From assembly GCF_013376105.1 (NCBI RefSeq), contig NZ_JAAMFM010000025.1, positions 1 to 64,000 on the forward strand: a DNA stretch of 64,000 nucleotides, given 5' to 3'. The notes beneath the pieces were generated by a model, which saw only the letters and a program-made list of their open reading frames with translations, did not search any database and was not told where the DNA came from. Position numbers and translations under genes: made by a program. Within the stretch, counting starts at the first letter, position 1, and each line of letters opens with the position of its first letter. Shown in pieces: positions 35,201 through 44,100 of this stretch. The stretch is from Arthrobacter wenxiniae. Lineage in GTDB: Bacteria > Actinomycetota > Actinomycetes > Actinomycetales > Micrococcaceae.

Positions 35201-35783
35201 CGATGACCAGGTGGGTGTGGAGCTGGGGGTCGCCGGCGCGGGATTCCCAGTGGTCGAAGGCTGCGGCTATGGCTCCCTCGGTGCCGACGCGGGCGACGCC
35301 GTTGCGTCCGGTCCGTGTGTGGATCGCCTGGTCCTCAAGCCATTCGAGGACGATGTTGACGGCGCGGTGGTGGGCGTCGAGAACTTGTTGTTGAACGTCT
35401 TTGTCAGCGATGGCCCAGAGCACGGAGACAGATTTGGGGACGCTGAAGGTGAGGTCGAACCCGGCGACGGCGTGGCGCTGTTGCTCCTCACCGTTGCGGG
35501 AAGCGATGGTGGTCTGGCCGTGGGGTCGCCCGAGGATGGCCTGCGTGTCGGGATTCTGGGCGTGGGAGAAGACGGATTTGGCGTCCGGGACCGTGACGGG
35601 TCCGTGTGGCTGGCGGTTGATGCCGGAGAGCCCGTGGCCGAGCCAGCGGCCTTGTGGGGTTCCGGCCTTGACGTAGTAGCTGGTGGCGTCCGCCACGGGC
35701 ACGAGGAGGTCGTCCTGCATGGTGGTCTTGAGCAGGTAATTCAAACCGGTGCTGGCGGTGAGCCGTGAGAGGGAGACTGTCAT
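32235..35783 (-). CDS. MobF-family relaxase/helicase (TraA/TrwC-like)
   Basis: This 1182-residue protein nicks oriT and unwinds the transferred strand. The relaxase domain (1-300) has its HUH metal site at His 178, 189 and 191 (FDHWE...QLHTHLV); the nucleophilic Tyr probably lies in TSYYVKAG. The helicase half has Walker A GPAGSGKT (about 527-534), IIIDEASMVS and GDPAQLDAI, as in RecD2-like helicases, and TTAHRSQGITVD near the end. Length matches actinobacterial TraA. It overlaps the upstream small gene (ATGA). Confidence 0.92.
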   Translation of the reverse strand: MTVSLSRLTASTGLNYLLKTTMQDDLLVPVADATSYYVKAGTPQGRWLGHGLSGINRQPHGPVTVPDAKSVFSHAQNPDTQAILGRPHGQTTIASRNGEEQQRHAVAGFDLTFSVPKSVSVLWAIADKDVQQQVLDAHHRAVNIVLEWLEDQAIHTRTGRNGVARVGTEGAIAAAFDHWESRAGDPQLHTHLVIANRVQRASDSAWATIDSRTLYKSIVAASEHYNGLLFDELQRILGAEADFRTPTTAQRNPSHELIGINDQLLREFSNRSRLIDVEAGRLIRAWAQEHGKHPSATTVIKLRQIATLATRQAKSETARPLNELRAGWQNRARDLGQTPKAVLDATIHRSLRRAIRASDVSPEWIDAAATVTRDGVARRRATWNRWNLLAEAERTCADIRCHSPADRRAMVDAVTSAVENKSVPLNNARYRLPLDAREDLAFAGHSVFDFPGARLYTDAGTLANERFIMHARNDGGGPAIAVTEASSHLAEYGRRASCELAPDQRTAAETVLTSGNRLDAVVGPAGSGKTTTMAAIKAAWERTHGEGSVVGLAPAAASAEVLARELGITAENVAKWLYESVGQGAYQRAERFRGLEQSPPRSRSLANKYLASLSLQQAQWQLRKNQLIIIDEASMVSTIQLTGLVHQAAQAGAKLLLVGDPAQLDAIDAGGILGWLHREGKAVELTSIHRFTHDWEGPASLQLRDGNIDAVDQYTANGRIEHGEFTAMVEDAYQHWAADQHNGKSSILIAPDNDTVTTLNERAHADLVASGHVDAEHTVALSDSLTAGRGDTIIARKNNRRLTDSNGDYLRNGTLLRITKRPHRDGSVAAQRLDTGATVRLDPRYLIESAELGYATTAHRSQGITVDTSHTVLTQGRLTRELFYVGMTRGRASNTAYVCESKPAANEPSMTGATASWCSILGEVLASAGAERTAHEVRAAEIAKADTLERLAAEYDYLAQLAASEHLSTAIAKVMPDAVSHLHESPSWGAGVAVWRRALFTDPGAAHHVLSCALRHPGDAQDHMAVIHARLRRVAGNGIHQSGNALSEVLSTERADLREMIEQVRSRTVTRRDDVAKRALTSKPSWVQALQAMAGPEVDAQRWVAVVGEIAAYRDRWGIEGRADPLGPVPASYDWEQTRDRDELQLQIQSMLQSAALSAEESQAAIPASIVHKPLIDVGPSL

Positions 35784-36337
35784 TGATCGGGGACGAGCGT
35801 GTTGGTCCGCCAGCCGCGGCGGGCGAAGATTTCCCTGGTTGCCCTGTCGAGGGGGAGGCCGAGCCTGGTTGACAGCTCGAAAAGCCGGCCGGCAATTTGC
35901 ATGAGTTCGCGGGTGTCCGCGCTCTGGCCATGGAACAAGCGTGCGTTCTCGAGCTGGAGCTCGGTGACCTGTGCCTTCAGCTCGGGTATTTCGCAGGCGA
36001 TGTCGACATTGATCGTTGCCAAATCTCGGAGCCTGGTACGGAGGTCTTCCGTTTCACGCTCATGGCGGGCGGCTTGGATTTCGATTTCTCTCCTTGCTTT
36101 CGCTTCCGCCGCGGACAGCTGGCGGCGACACTTCTCCTTGGCGGCCTCCAGCCGGGCGCGGCCTTCGGCGGCAGTGTCCGCCAGTTGTGACCGCAGCATT
36201 CTTTGGGAGCTTGCCCGATGGCGCATATGCCATGCGCGGTCTCGACGGCGTCGCGAACACTTGGGGGAGCAGTACAGCTGGGTGGCTCGCGCCGGGTCAA
36301 AGGAGGACCCACACTCAGGGCAAACATTCGTATCCAT
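35780..36337 (-). CDS. Zn-finger/coiled-coil protein, probable relaxase partner
   Basis: This 185-residue protein begins with a four-cysteine finger (CPECGSSF, then YCSPKC, about residues 6-30), a basic stretch, and a long coiled coil (about 55-140). It ends overlapping the start of the relaxase gene, as do oriT-binding accessory proteins. No Shine-Dalgarno precedes ATG 36337, and an in-frame TGA lies just upstream; the bipartite ICE motif ends two bases before the start, suggesting a leaderless mRNA. Confidence 0.75.
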   Translation of the reverse strand: MDTNVCPECGSSFDPARATQLYCSPKCSRRRRDRAWHMRHRASSQRMLRSQLADTAAEGRARLEAAKEKCRRQLSAAEAKARREIEIQAARHERETEDLRTRLRDLATINVDIACEIPELKAQVTELQLENARLFHGQSADTRELMQIAGRLFELSTRLGLPLDRATREIFARRGWRTNTLVPDQ

Positions 36338-36339
36338 AC

Positions 36340-36371
36340 CAGTTCATGGTGACGGAGCGGCTTTACCGCGT
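36340..36371 (-). promoter_or_regulatory. ICE bipartite motif (relaxase operon)
   Basis: On the minus strand: ACGCGGT (preceded by CTC), 15 bases, CCATGAACTG. The downstream box is perfect and ends two bases before the start codon, so the start-codon A is 5 bases after CCATGAAC. That is the spacing expected if transcription begins at the start codon. Confidence 0.68.
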
Positions 36372-36423
36372 GAGTGGCCGTCGGGTCCGGAATCGACGGG
36401 GAGGGCCTTGGATGCCAGACGTG

Positions 36424-36446
36424 TGACGGAATTTTGACGGAATTTT
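36424..36446. repeat. 11-base tandem repeat near the relaxase operon
   Basis: TGACGGAATTT occurs twice in tandem (period 11, about one helical turn), followed by two more T. It could bind a relaxosome or regulatory protein on one DNA face. Confidence 0.5.
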
Positions 36447-36796
36447 TGAACCACTTCTTTGGCTCCGGGGAATGGCTGTAGGCGGGGCAAGGCCAGCGGC
36501 CGGAAGTACTGTATCTTCTCGCCATAGCGATTTGGTGTAGTCGATTGGCCGTGGCTGCTTCATCGACATATTTGAATCTGGTTGGTCAACGCGGTTGAGG
36601 GCGGCGTCTCGATGGTCTGGTGCGACATGGTCAACGGAGGCAGAATTGATCGCTGGCCAATTCAATCAGATTCGTAGCTCGACTGGCGCAGCCTGCTGGA
36701 CAGTTGGTGCCTTGGGAACTTTGTGGGTCAGGCGTGATTCAATGATCTTGACACCGCAGGTGCGGTTATGGGAACTCGGTGAGGGAATGACTAGAC

Positions 36797-38965
36797 ATGG
36801 TTGATGTGGGTTCGCAGGTACAGGGAAACTATTGGTTTGTTGGTGCTTATTTCAATGACAGAAATCCTCAAGATCAAACCGAGCGGTTCCTGGCTGACGG
36901 GGTCTGGGAAAACGGGTTTGATGACCAGCTCCTCGACACCGTCAAGTCAATGCAGGCCGGAGATAAGATTGCGATCAAATCCACCTACGTCCGCAAACGC
37001 GATCTGCCCTTTGACAATCACGAAAATTTGGTCTCGACAATGGCCATCAAGGCAGTAGGAACCGTCACTCGTAACCACGGGGACGGGCACTTCGTGGATG
37101 TCGACTGGGAGCCGCTCGATGCTCCTCGAGAGTGGTATTTCTACACTGGCAGGTCAACCATTTGGCAGGTGAAGCCAAAAAACTGGCTAAGCGAAGGCCT
37201 AATCCGGTTCGCTTTCCAGAATGAACCTCAGCACCTAGACAGATTTAGAAATGACCCTGCGTGGTCAGCACGATTTGGTGATGCCGATTTGACGTTGAAG
37301 TATGACTTCGCGTGGACCACTTTTTATGAAGAATTCGCTACTGAACTCTTGAAGTTTAAGGACAATCGAACCGCGCTTCTCGAGATCTTGAGTGACCTCC
37401 AGCAGAAGCATGGCGTACTGAGTTACTTGACGGATAAAAATTCCGAAGGCGCTTCACAGTCGCTGACCGATATCTGTCCTTTCACTGTCCTTGCAACGTT
37501 TAACCGAGGGATCACTTCACTCAAGAGGACTGCACTAGCTGGCGACTGGGCCAAAGCATTGGGAGTATCAACGCCAGCGCCGGTTAGTTTTGATGGAATT
37601 CCCCTCGTTAACAACATGAATTCCTGGTTCTTCCAGTATTCAAGTGATCAAGGCCGCGACGACATTGAGACGCTGTGGAATGTTTTCGAGGCCGCGCTGG
37701 ATTTGGCTAAAAATCCCGACGAGCATGAGCGAATTAAATTTGTGGAGGCGTATGACGCTGCACGAGTCCTGCCTCAAGTAAAGACGAAGCTCAGCATGGG
37801 CTTGTTCTGGAGCCGCCCGTGGCATTTCCTTCCCTTGGACGGGCAATCGCGCAGCTATTTGAAGTCTGAGCTGATGTTGGATGGAAATCTGCAGAATGCT
37901 GACGGACCCAAGTATCTGGCAACTATTGACTTGCTGTCAGCCAAGTTCGACGACGCTGAGTATGCGGTGCATTCATTTCCTGAGCTATCTTGGACAGCTT
38001 TCCTTACTCCGGGCGCTTCACCGGCAGAGTCGACAACTGGCTCCCTGGATGAGGAAATTGTGGAGCAGGCATCGGTCGTTCCCTTGGCTACCTACAATGT
38101 TGATGACATTGTGGAAGATGGGTGCTTCCTCCTGCCTACAGAGCTTCAAGAGATGCTGGATCGTTGGCGCAACAAGAAGAACCTGATCTTGCAGGGCCCG
38201 CCCGGAACGGGAAAGACTTGGCTGGCCCGCCGACTTGCTCATGCCCTGATCGGAACCAAAGACTTGCGCTCGGCAATCCGTGCCGTTCAATTCCACCCGA
38301 ATGCCTCCTATGAAGATTTCGTCCGAGGTTGGCGTCCTGGCCCAGAGGGGCAGCTTGCCCTCGTCGATGGGCCCTTCCTTGAAATGGTTGAACGGGCCAA
38401 CGCCGCTCCGGATGTCCCGCATGTCCTTCTCATTGAGGAAATTAACCGGGGAAATCCTGTCCAAATATTTGGCGAGCTTCTGACACTGATTGAAGCTGGG
38501 AAGCGATCTCCGCGTGAGGCTCTGCATCTGGCTTACCCGCGTTCGTCGGATGAAACAGTCCATGTCCCGTCTAACTTGTATATCATTGGCACGATGAATC
38601 TCGCCGACCGTTCACTGGCGATTATGGATCTGGCTTTCCGCAGACGGTTCGGGTTCGTTTCCTTGGAGCCGGCTGTCAATGACCGTTGGGCAGATTGGGT
38701 TCATTCCAATTTCAACGTCTCAATGTCGGAGTTGAAAGATATTCAGCTCCGGTTCGCGTCCCTCAACCAAACCATCTCGGATGATCCGAACTTGGGTACC
38801 CAGTTCATGCTCGGACACAGCTTCATCACGCCGACGTCGGAGATTAATTCATTTAGGAATTGGTTCGAGGCGGTGGTAGCGACTGAGATCGGGCCAACGC
38901 TGGATGAATACTGGTTTGACAATCCCGAGAAGGCTCATTCCTTGTGCCAGGAACTGCTCAGTTGA
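36797..38965 (+). CDS. mcrB: McrB-type GTPase with EVE-like N-terminal domain
   Basis: This 722-residue protein is the recognition and motor subunit of a type IV restriction system. The N-terminal about 120 residues (GNYWFVGAYFNDRNPQD..., DWEPLDAPREWYFYTG) resemble EVE/PUA-type modified-base readers; a middle linker follows. The C-terminal AAA+ domain has Walker A GPPGTGKT (about 466-473), Walker B HVLLIEEINRGN and the McrB signature IGTMNLADRSL, used for GTP. Stop overlaps the mcrC start. The specificity for modified cytosine is family knowledge and may differ here. Confidence 0.88.
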   Translation: MVDVGSQVQGNYWFVGAYFNDRNPQDQTERFLADGVWENGFDDQLLDTVKSMQAGDKIAIKSTYVRKRDLPFDNHENLVSTMAIKAVGTVTRNHGDGHFVDVDWEPLDAPREWYFYTGRSTIWQVKPKNWLSEGLIRFAFQNEPQHLDRFRNDPAWSARFGDADLTLKYDFAWTTFYEEFATELLKFKDNRTALLEILSDLQQKHGVLSYLTDKNSEGASQSLTDICPFTVLATFNRGITSLKRTALAGDWAKALGVSTPAPVSFDGIPLVNNMNSWFFQYSSDQGRDDIETLWNVFEAALDLAKNPDEHERIKFVEAYDAARVLPQVKTKLSMGLFWSRPWHFLPLDGQSRSYLKSELMLDGNLQNADGPKYLATIDLLSAKFDDAEYAVHSFPELSWTAFLTPGASPAESTTGSLDEEIVEQASVVPLATYNVDDIVEDGCFLLPTELQEMLDRWRNKKNLILQGPPGTGKTWLARRLAHALIGTKDLRSAIRAVQFHPNASYEDFVRGWRPGPEGQLALVDGPFLEMVERANAAPDVPHVLLIEEINRGNPVQIFGELLTLIEAGKRSPREALHLAYPRSSDETVHVPSNLYIIGTMNLADRSLAIMDLAFRRRFGFVSLEPAVNDRWADWVHSNFNVSMSELKDIQLRFASLNQTISDDPNLGTQFMLGHSFITPTSEINSFRNWFEAVVATEIGPTLDEYWFDNPEKAHSLCQELLS

Positions 38966-40077
38966 TACCAAACGAGACCGCTTCAGGAACCATGGTGGTC
39001 ATTTCGGGGAAAACCGAGATTCCCATAGGAAACCTGTGGCTGCTGATGCTATACGCGTCGAAGTTCTATGAAGCCGGGGCAGAGTCTCTCGACGGAGTCG
39101 AACAATACCCCGAGCTTCTGCCTGACTTGTTGGCGGAAATCCTGGTGGCCAGCGTCGGTGATCGAATCCGGAGGCCACTCACACCTATTTTCTCCATGAC
39201 AGCCCGAGACTTGCGCCGCGTTCGGGGTCGGATCGATGTCCTGCGAACAGCTTCCCACCAACTCCTCCGGCAGGGGCAGATTGCATGCCGCTTTGATGAG
39301 CTCACCATAGATTCCCCCCGTAACAGGATGGTCTTGACTGCACTGAAGGTTTTGTCCCCGTTGGTGGCTTCGAAGCAACTGGCGTCCGAATGCCGCGGTC
39401 AGTCTCGAGCATTGGAGCGGATGGGTGTCTCCTCTAGTTACTCGGTCCGGGACGCCAAAGCTCTCCATATCCGACTGACGCGCAATGACAGCCAAGATCG
39501 ACGCATGATCCAGGCCGCCCGGCTGGCATTGACCCTGGACCTCCCCGCAGACACAGCTGCGCCACAGGGGAATACACGGAGGTTCTTGAAAATCCACGAG
39601 TTCCGGGCATTGTTCGAGGCAGCTGTTGGCGGACTTTACGCCGCCACGTTGGGCCGAGAAGGTTGGCGTGTATCTCGAGGGCGCCAGCTGGCGTGGGATG
39701 CGGCAGATGCCACGGACGGTGCACTGGCCCTAATGCCTCGGATGAAAACGGACATCATTCTTGAAAATGCAAAGGACAACCGACGGATTGTCATTGACAC
39801 GAAATTTACATCGATCCTTGCCGAAGGAAAATACGGCAAGGAGACATTCAAAAGCGGTCATCTCTACCAGCTTTACACCTACGTTCGGACGCAGGAGAGT
39901 GAGTCGGACCTGTTCTCGGCATTGTCCGAAGGGATGCTCATATACCCCGCAACAGGGGAATCGATCCGGGAATCCTTTCAGCTGTCTGACCATAAGATGA
40001 CGCTCGCTACCGTCGATCTGACACGCCCAGCGGTTGAAGTGCGCCAACAACTGTTGGATATCGTCCTGACGCTGTAG
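38962..40077 (+). CDS. mcrC: McrC-type nuclease subunit
   Basis: This protein of about 371 residues binds McrB and cuts the DNA. The family core starts at GNLWLLMLYAS; the middle has ARDLRRVRGRID and DELTIDSPRNRMV; the PD-(D/E)XK site is RMKTDIILEN with VIDTKFTS. TTG 38962 overlaps the mcrB stop (TTGA) with AGGAA upstream; GTG 38944 or ATG 38992 are alternatives. It converges with the BRCT gene after 37 bases. Confidence 0.88.
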   Translation: MIPNETASGTMVVISGKTEIPIGNLWLLMLYASKFYEAGAESLDGVEQYPELLPDLLAEILVASVGDRIRRPLTPIFSMTARDLRRVRGRIDVLRTASHQLLRQGQIACRFDELTIDSPRNRMVLTALKVLSPLVASKQLASECRGQSRALERMGVSSSYSVRDAKALHIRLTRNDSQDRRMIQAARLALTLDLPADTAAPQGNTRRFLKIHEFRALFEAAVGGLYAATLGREGWRVSRGRQLAWDAADATDGALALMPRMKTDIILENAKDNRRIVIDTKFTSILAEGKYGKETFKSGHLYQLYTYVRTQESESDLFSALSEGMLIYPATGESIRESFQLSDHKMTLATVDLTRPAVEVRQQLLDIVLTL

Positions 40078-40114
40078 GTGTTCCTGCTCGCGGCTTGTTC
40101 CGGTAACGGCATTC

Positions 40115-40915
40115 CTAAGTAACAGACTCAAAGTTCGGCGCAAATACCAGCGTCACGCCCTGGCTCGTGCAGAGCCCGGACCAATGGAAAGACTTCAGTG
40201 GGCGTTTCTCGAGAACCAGATATAGTCGCGGGCTGAAGCCCCGGCTGCGGAGGCGGTGGCCGTAGTCGAGTACTTGGCCTAGCCCATGACGAACCTGAGA
40301 AATCTCGTTGGCCAGAGTTAGACTTTTGATTTCAGCAACGCTGGATGAGTCGTCTTGAGAATTCCAAGCCAAATCAAAATTGCAATCCGAGTCGAACGGT
40401 GAGAGTGGCATGCATCCGATTGACTTGAGGTGCTGGGCGAGTGCATCTTGCGTGGCCGAGTGGGCCCGCAGCCCCCTGTCTACAGCATCTGGATCCCTGG
40501 AGAATTCGCCCAACAATTGCACAGGATTGGCGAATTGACCGGACCTGTACGGTGCGCCGAGTACTCCGCCTTGCGAAGCCGGCTGGCGAGCCGTGATCTT
40601 GGGAATGTGTGGTTGAATCGTTGGTGCTGGAAAGCAGCTCCGAAGACCAAGGAACCCTGCCGCGTCAACGATTACGATGCGATGCCCAGTTCGTTGCATC
40701 CGGGCAACTTGGGCTTCTCTAGTGCCATAGTTGCCATACTTCCACTGTGTGCTGACTCCACGAACAAGTAGATCGGTATTGTTTCCGACGTCGGGTTTTA
40801 CGGTTGCTCCCAGACGATTCGCTATTGAGACGAGTTCAGGCCGGATATAGTCGTCGATCTTGCCTGTGAAGACAATCTCCTTGCCCTGCAGGTCGAAGAC
40901 CCAATCATCTAGCAT
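40115..40915 (-). CDS. BRCT domain plus PD-(D/E)XK-like nuclease candidate
   Basis: This 266-residue protein has an N-terminal BRCT domain of the DNA-ligase type (about residues 5-85: LQGKEIVFTGKIDDYIRPEL, LGATVKPDVGNNTDLLVRG), a Pro/Ser-rich linker, and a C-terminal domain (about 170-266) with FDLAW, VAEIKSLTLANEISQVRHGLGQVLDYGHRL and YLVLEKRP. The D...ExK pattern and the QxxxGLGQVL segment are those of PD-(D/E)XK nucleases linked to restriction. ATG 40915 has AAAGG 5 bases upstream. It lies between McrBC and BREX, on the opposite strand from both, and may be an independent defence gene. Confidence 0.65.
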   Translation of the reverse strand: MLDDWVFDLQGKEIVFTGKIDDYIRPELVSIANRLGATVKPDVGNNTDLLVRGVSTQWKYGNYGTREAQVARMQRTGHRIVIVDAAGFLGLRSCFPAPTIQPHIPKITARQPASQGGVLGAPYRSGQFANPVQLLGEFSRDPDAVDRGLRAHSATQDALAQHLKSIGCMPLSPFDSDCNFDLAWNSQDDSSSVAEIKSLTLANEISQVRHGLGQVLDYGHRLRSRGFSPRLYLVLEKRPLKSFHWSGLCTSQGVTLVFAPNFESVT

Positions 40916-41183
40916 GGCGACCTTTCTGAAGGCTGGTGAGCACAAGGCTAACAGCGGTCCGTGGAAGCCAATGTCATCATCCCTGGCCACGCCAGAGCCA
41001 GAGATCGTGGGTCCAATTTCGCGTTATGGAGTCTGGAGGGACCAGAAATCTTGATTGAGTAGACTCACAAACGAATGAGTCCATTGAATGAAGCCCTCGC
41101 GTCCATTCAACCGCCCCCAAAGTTGGTAATGTTGACTGGAAGTGTCCTGATCTGTGGGCGCATGTCTTGGTAGGGGAGCTGGT
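40916..41183. other. Divergent promoter region before BREX
   Basis: The 268 bases between the BRCT gene and pglW contain no gene. No bipartite ICE motif occurs here. I see no confident -10/-35 pair. Confidence 0.5.
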
Positions 41184-44100
41184 GTGGAACAAGACCGTTG
41201 GATCGATGTCAGTGATTCACAATTTCCGCATGAAGTAGAGGGCCTCAACTACCTCAAAGGCAAGATCCCGGATCAGAGCCCGTACCGTGTTTGGAGTAAC
41301 TTCGAGTTCCGCGACGGACGTGGCGGGTGGCACGAGGTTGATGCACTCCTACTCGGCCGGGGGGGTCTCCACCTTCTGGAACTCAAATACTATTCTGGAC
41401 GCCTCGCTGGAAGCGATACCCAGTGGCTGCGCGACGGCAAGCGTGCCGAAGCATCGCCGCTGCTGCTTGCGCGCCGTAAGGCCCAATACTTGGCCTCAAA
41501 ACTCAAAGATGCCCTAAGAGATTGGGCATCCGAAAAAGGCGTCACCGTTGACGAACGGAGCATCGTTCCGTTCGTTAACCAGGCCGTTTTCCTGCATCAT
41601 CCGAACTTCATCTGCGACTTGCCAGCTTCTGCTGCCCTGGGACTTTACGGACTCGACGAGGCTGAAACTACGAGCCATCTTCCGGGCATCAGCGACCTAA
41701 TTGCCGAAGAGCCGCGCGTGGATCGGGCGATTGGCCAAAACCAGGAAGCAATCCTAGTTCAGCTGATGGCTCGCATCGGTCTGGTTCAACGTCGCGAACG
41801 GGAAGCAGGGTCCTGGGTCATAGAGGACGGTGCGGTAGACGAGGGGCCGGGTTGGCAAGACTGGCGTGGTTACCACAAGGTCGCGAAGCAGGAAGCTGTC
41901 CGGATCCGCTTCCAAACCACCCCTCCGGGCACCGCGCAGTCAACAGCCAGCCGCAACTACAACATTGCTGAGCATGAGTTCCGCCTCATGAGCCGGCTCT
42001 CCCACGATGGACTTCTTCGCCCTCGGGACCTCATAGATTCCGAGCTCGGTGTTGGACTGGTCTATGACTACCCTGACGGCATGCAGCGGCTGGATCTGTG
42101 GCTCGCGGAGCAGTCCAACGGAGTTCCCTTGGAGCAGCGGGTGTCCATCATTCGTCAGCTTGCGGAGGCGCTCGACTATGCCCACCGCAACCAAGTCGCC
42201 CACCGGGGATTGGGCCCGAAGGCTGTGTGGGTCAAGACTGTCCATGGCCAGCCCAAGGTACTAATCGGTGATTGGCAAAGCGCCGGATTGGCCACAAATC
42301 AGGCTCTTACCGGATTGTCCGGCGATGGAGTCACGTCACTTCTGGACATTCGGCCAGACCCGAATCAAGCGGACGCTTGGCTAACGGAAGCTTTCGAGGC
42401 GCCGGAGGGGCGTTGGAAAGCTGGCACGGCGGACCGCATCGGTGTCGATGTCTTCGCGCTGGGCGCACTTTCCTACTACATCCTCTCGTCCCAACGGCCA
42501 GCTGGCTCTGCTGCGGCTCTGCGGGAGCGGCTGCGCAATCAGCACGGACTGGACCTGTCGCTTGATCTGCCAGAGGTCTCTCCCAGTATTCGCAACGCGG
42601 TGCTGACGGCGACCAAACCGGCCCCCAGCGAACGCTTTGATGACGTTGGCAAGTTCCTTGACGCGCTATTGGCAACCGCGGGTGCTGGCGCGGACGTTGC
42701 TGAGGAACTGGATCCAGTAGACGCGGTCCCGGGTGCCGCGCTCGCCGACGGACGCTTCACTGTTGTGCGCAGGCTTGGGCGCGGGTCCACCGCCATTGGG
42801 CTGCTTGTTACTGACACGCACGACGGCGGCGCCCAGCGAGTGCTCAAAGTTGCCTTGGACGGAAAAGCCGGACACCGGCTCCAAGACGAGGCTGCGGTGC
42901 TTCATGCAGTATCTGGGTCACGGCTAGTTAAGATCGTTGAGGGTCCTATCAGTGTTGGTGAGCGGTCGGCACTCGTACTTGAAAGTGCAGGGGATGAGAC
43001 TCTCAGCCAACTATTGAGGGAGCGGAAACGTCTTTCCCTGGATCTGTTGGAGCGGCTGGGATTGGACCTGCTGGATGCGCTTGTCCAATTGGATAAAGCA
43101 GGTGTTGATCACAGGGACATTAAGCCTGGCAATTTGGGGGTTAGGGCTGAACGCTCTGGCAAACACTTGGTGCTGTTCGACTTTTCCCTTTCAAGGGCGG
43201 CAGCTTCGGATCTGACGGCGGGAACGCCGCCATACGTTGATCCATTCTTGGGCGGTGTAAGGAGTCGGTTCGATTCAGCCGCGGAACGATACTCGGCCGC
43301 CGTGGTCCTATTCGAAATGGCAGCCGGTCACACGCCATACTATGGTGATCCCTTAGCTGATCCCAGTGCCGTGAATGATGACTTGACCATCAATCCCGGA
43401 GATTTTGATCGAGCCGTTCAACAACGTCTGACCGCTTTCTTCCACACCGCGCTGGCACGTAACGCCAAGGACCGTTACGACACCGCTGCAGACATGTTGA
43501 CGCAGTGGCGTCTGGCCTTCCCCTCAGACGCAACTACTGCGCCGGAAAACGCTGAAGAGCTGGTTGAAAACGCCAAGCTTGATACGCCATTGGAAGTCTC
43601 AGGGCTTTCAGCAAGAGCCTTATCCGGTATTGAGCCGCTGCAGATTACCACGGTAGGCGAGCTCATGACGGTCGATCCCGTCAGGCTCAATGCGCTGCGA
43701 GGCGTTGCGCTGACGACCAAGCGTGAGCTGTCAAAACGGGCGCTGGCCTGGCGCACCAAATTTGCAAATTCAGAGTTGGAATCGGCATCTGGACTGACGC
43801 ACTTGCCTTCGGTGCTGGCACTGTCAGAGGAACTAGTGGAAGCCTCCGGCGGGCGTAAGGCCGTCCAGTCGAGATCTGTTGCCGGTTTGATCCTCGGTAC
43901 ATTCGGTGAAGTTGACGCATTCGCAACGCAGGCCCAGCTTGGGGCGAACCTTCCTAATCCGGTTACCGCTGCCGGTGCCAATCAGCTTGTTGGAAAACTG
44001 CAGACCTCGTGGGCTGCGAACACTCAGGTGCTGGGCTATCTCTCTCACCTGTCTGAGGTAGTCAACCAGCGGATGACTGCACTGGGTGGTGTTGCGACTA

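Larger units (their letters stand above)
36338..36796. other. Divergent gap between relaxase and McrBC: candidate oriT region
   Basis: These 459 bases hold the relaxase-operon motif, an 11-base tandem repeat TGACGGAATTT (36424-36446) and the inverted repeat GAATTG/CAATTC (36643-36648, 36658-36663). MobF oriT sites often lie upstream of the relaxase gene, so this is a candidate; no nic site can be recognised. It also marks the junction of backbone and defence cargo. Confidence 0.4.
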
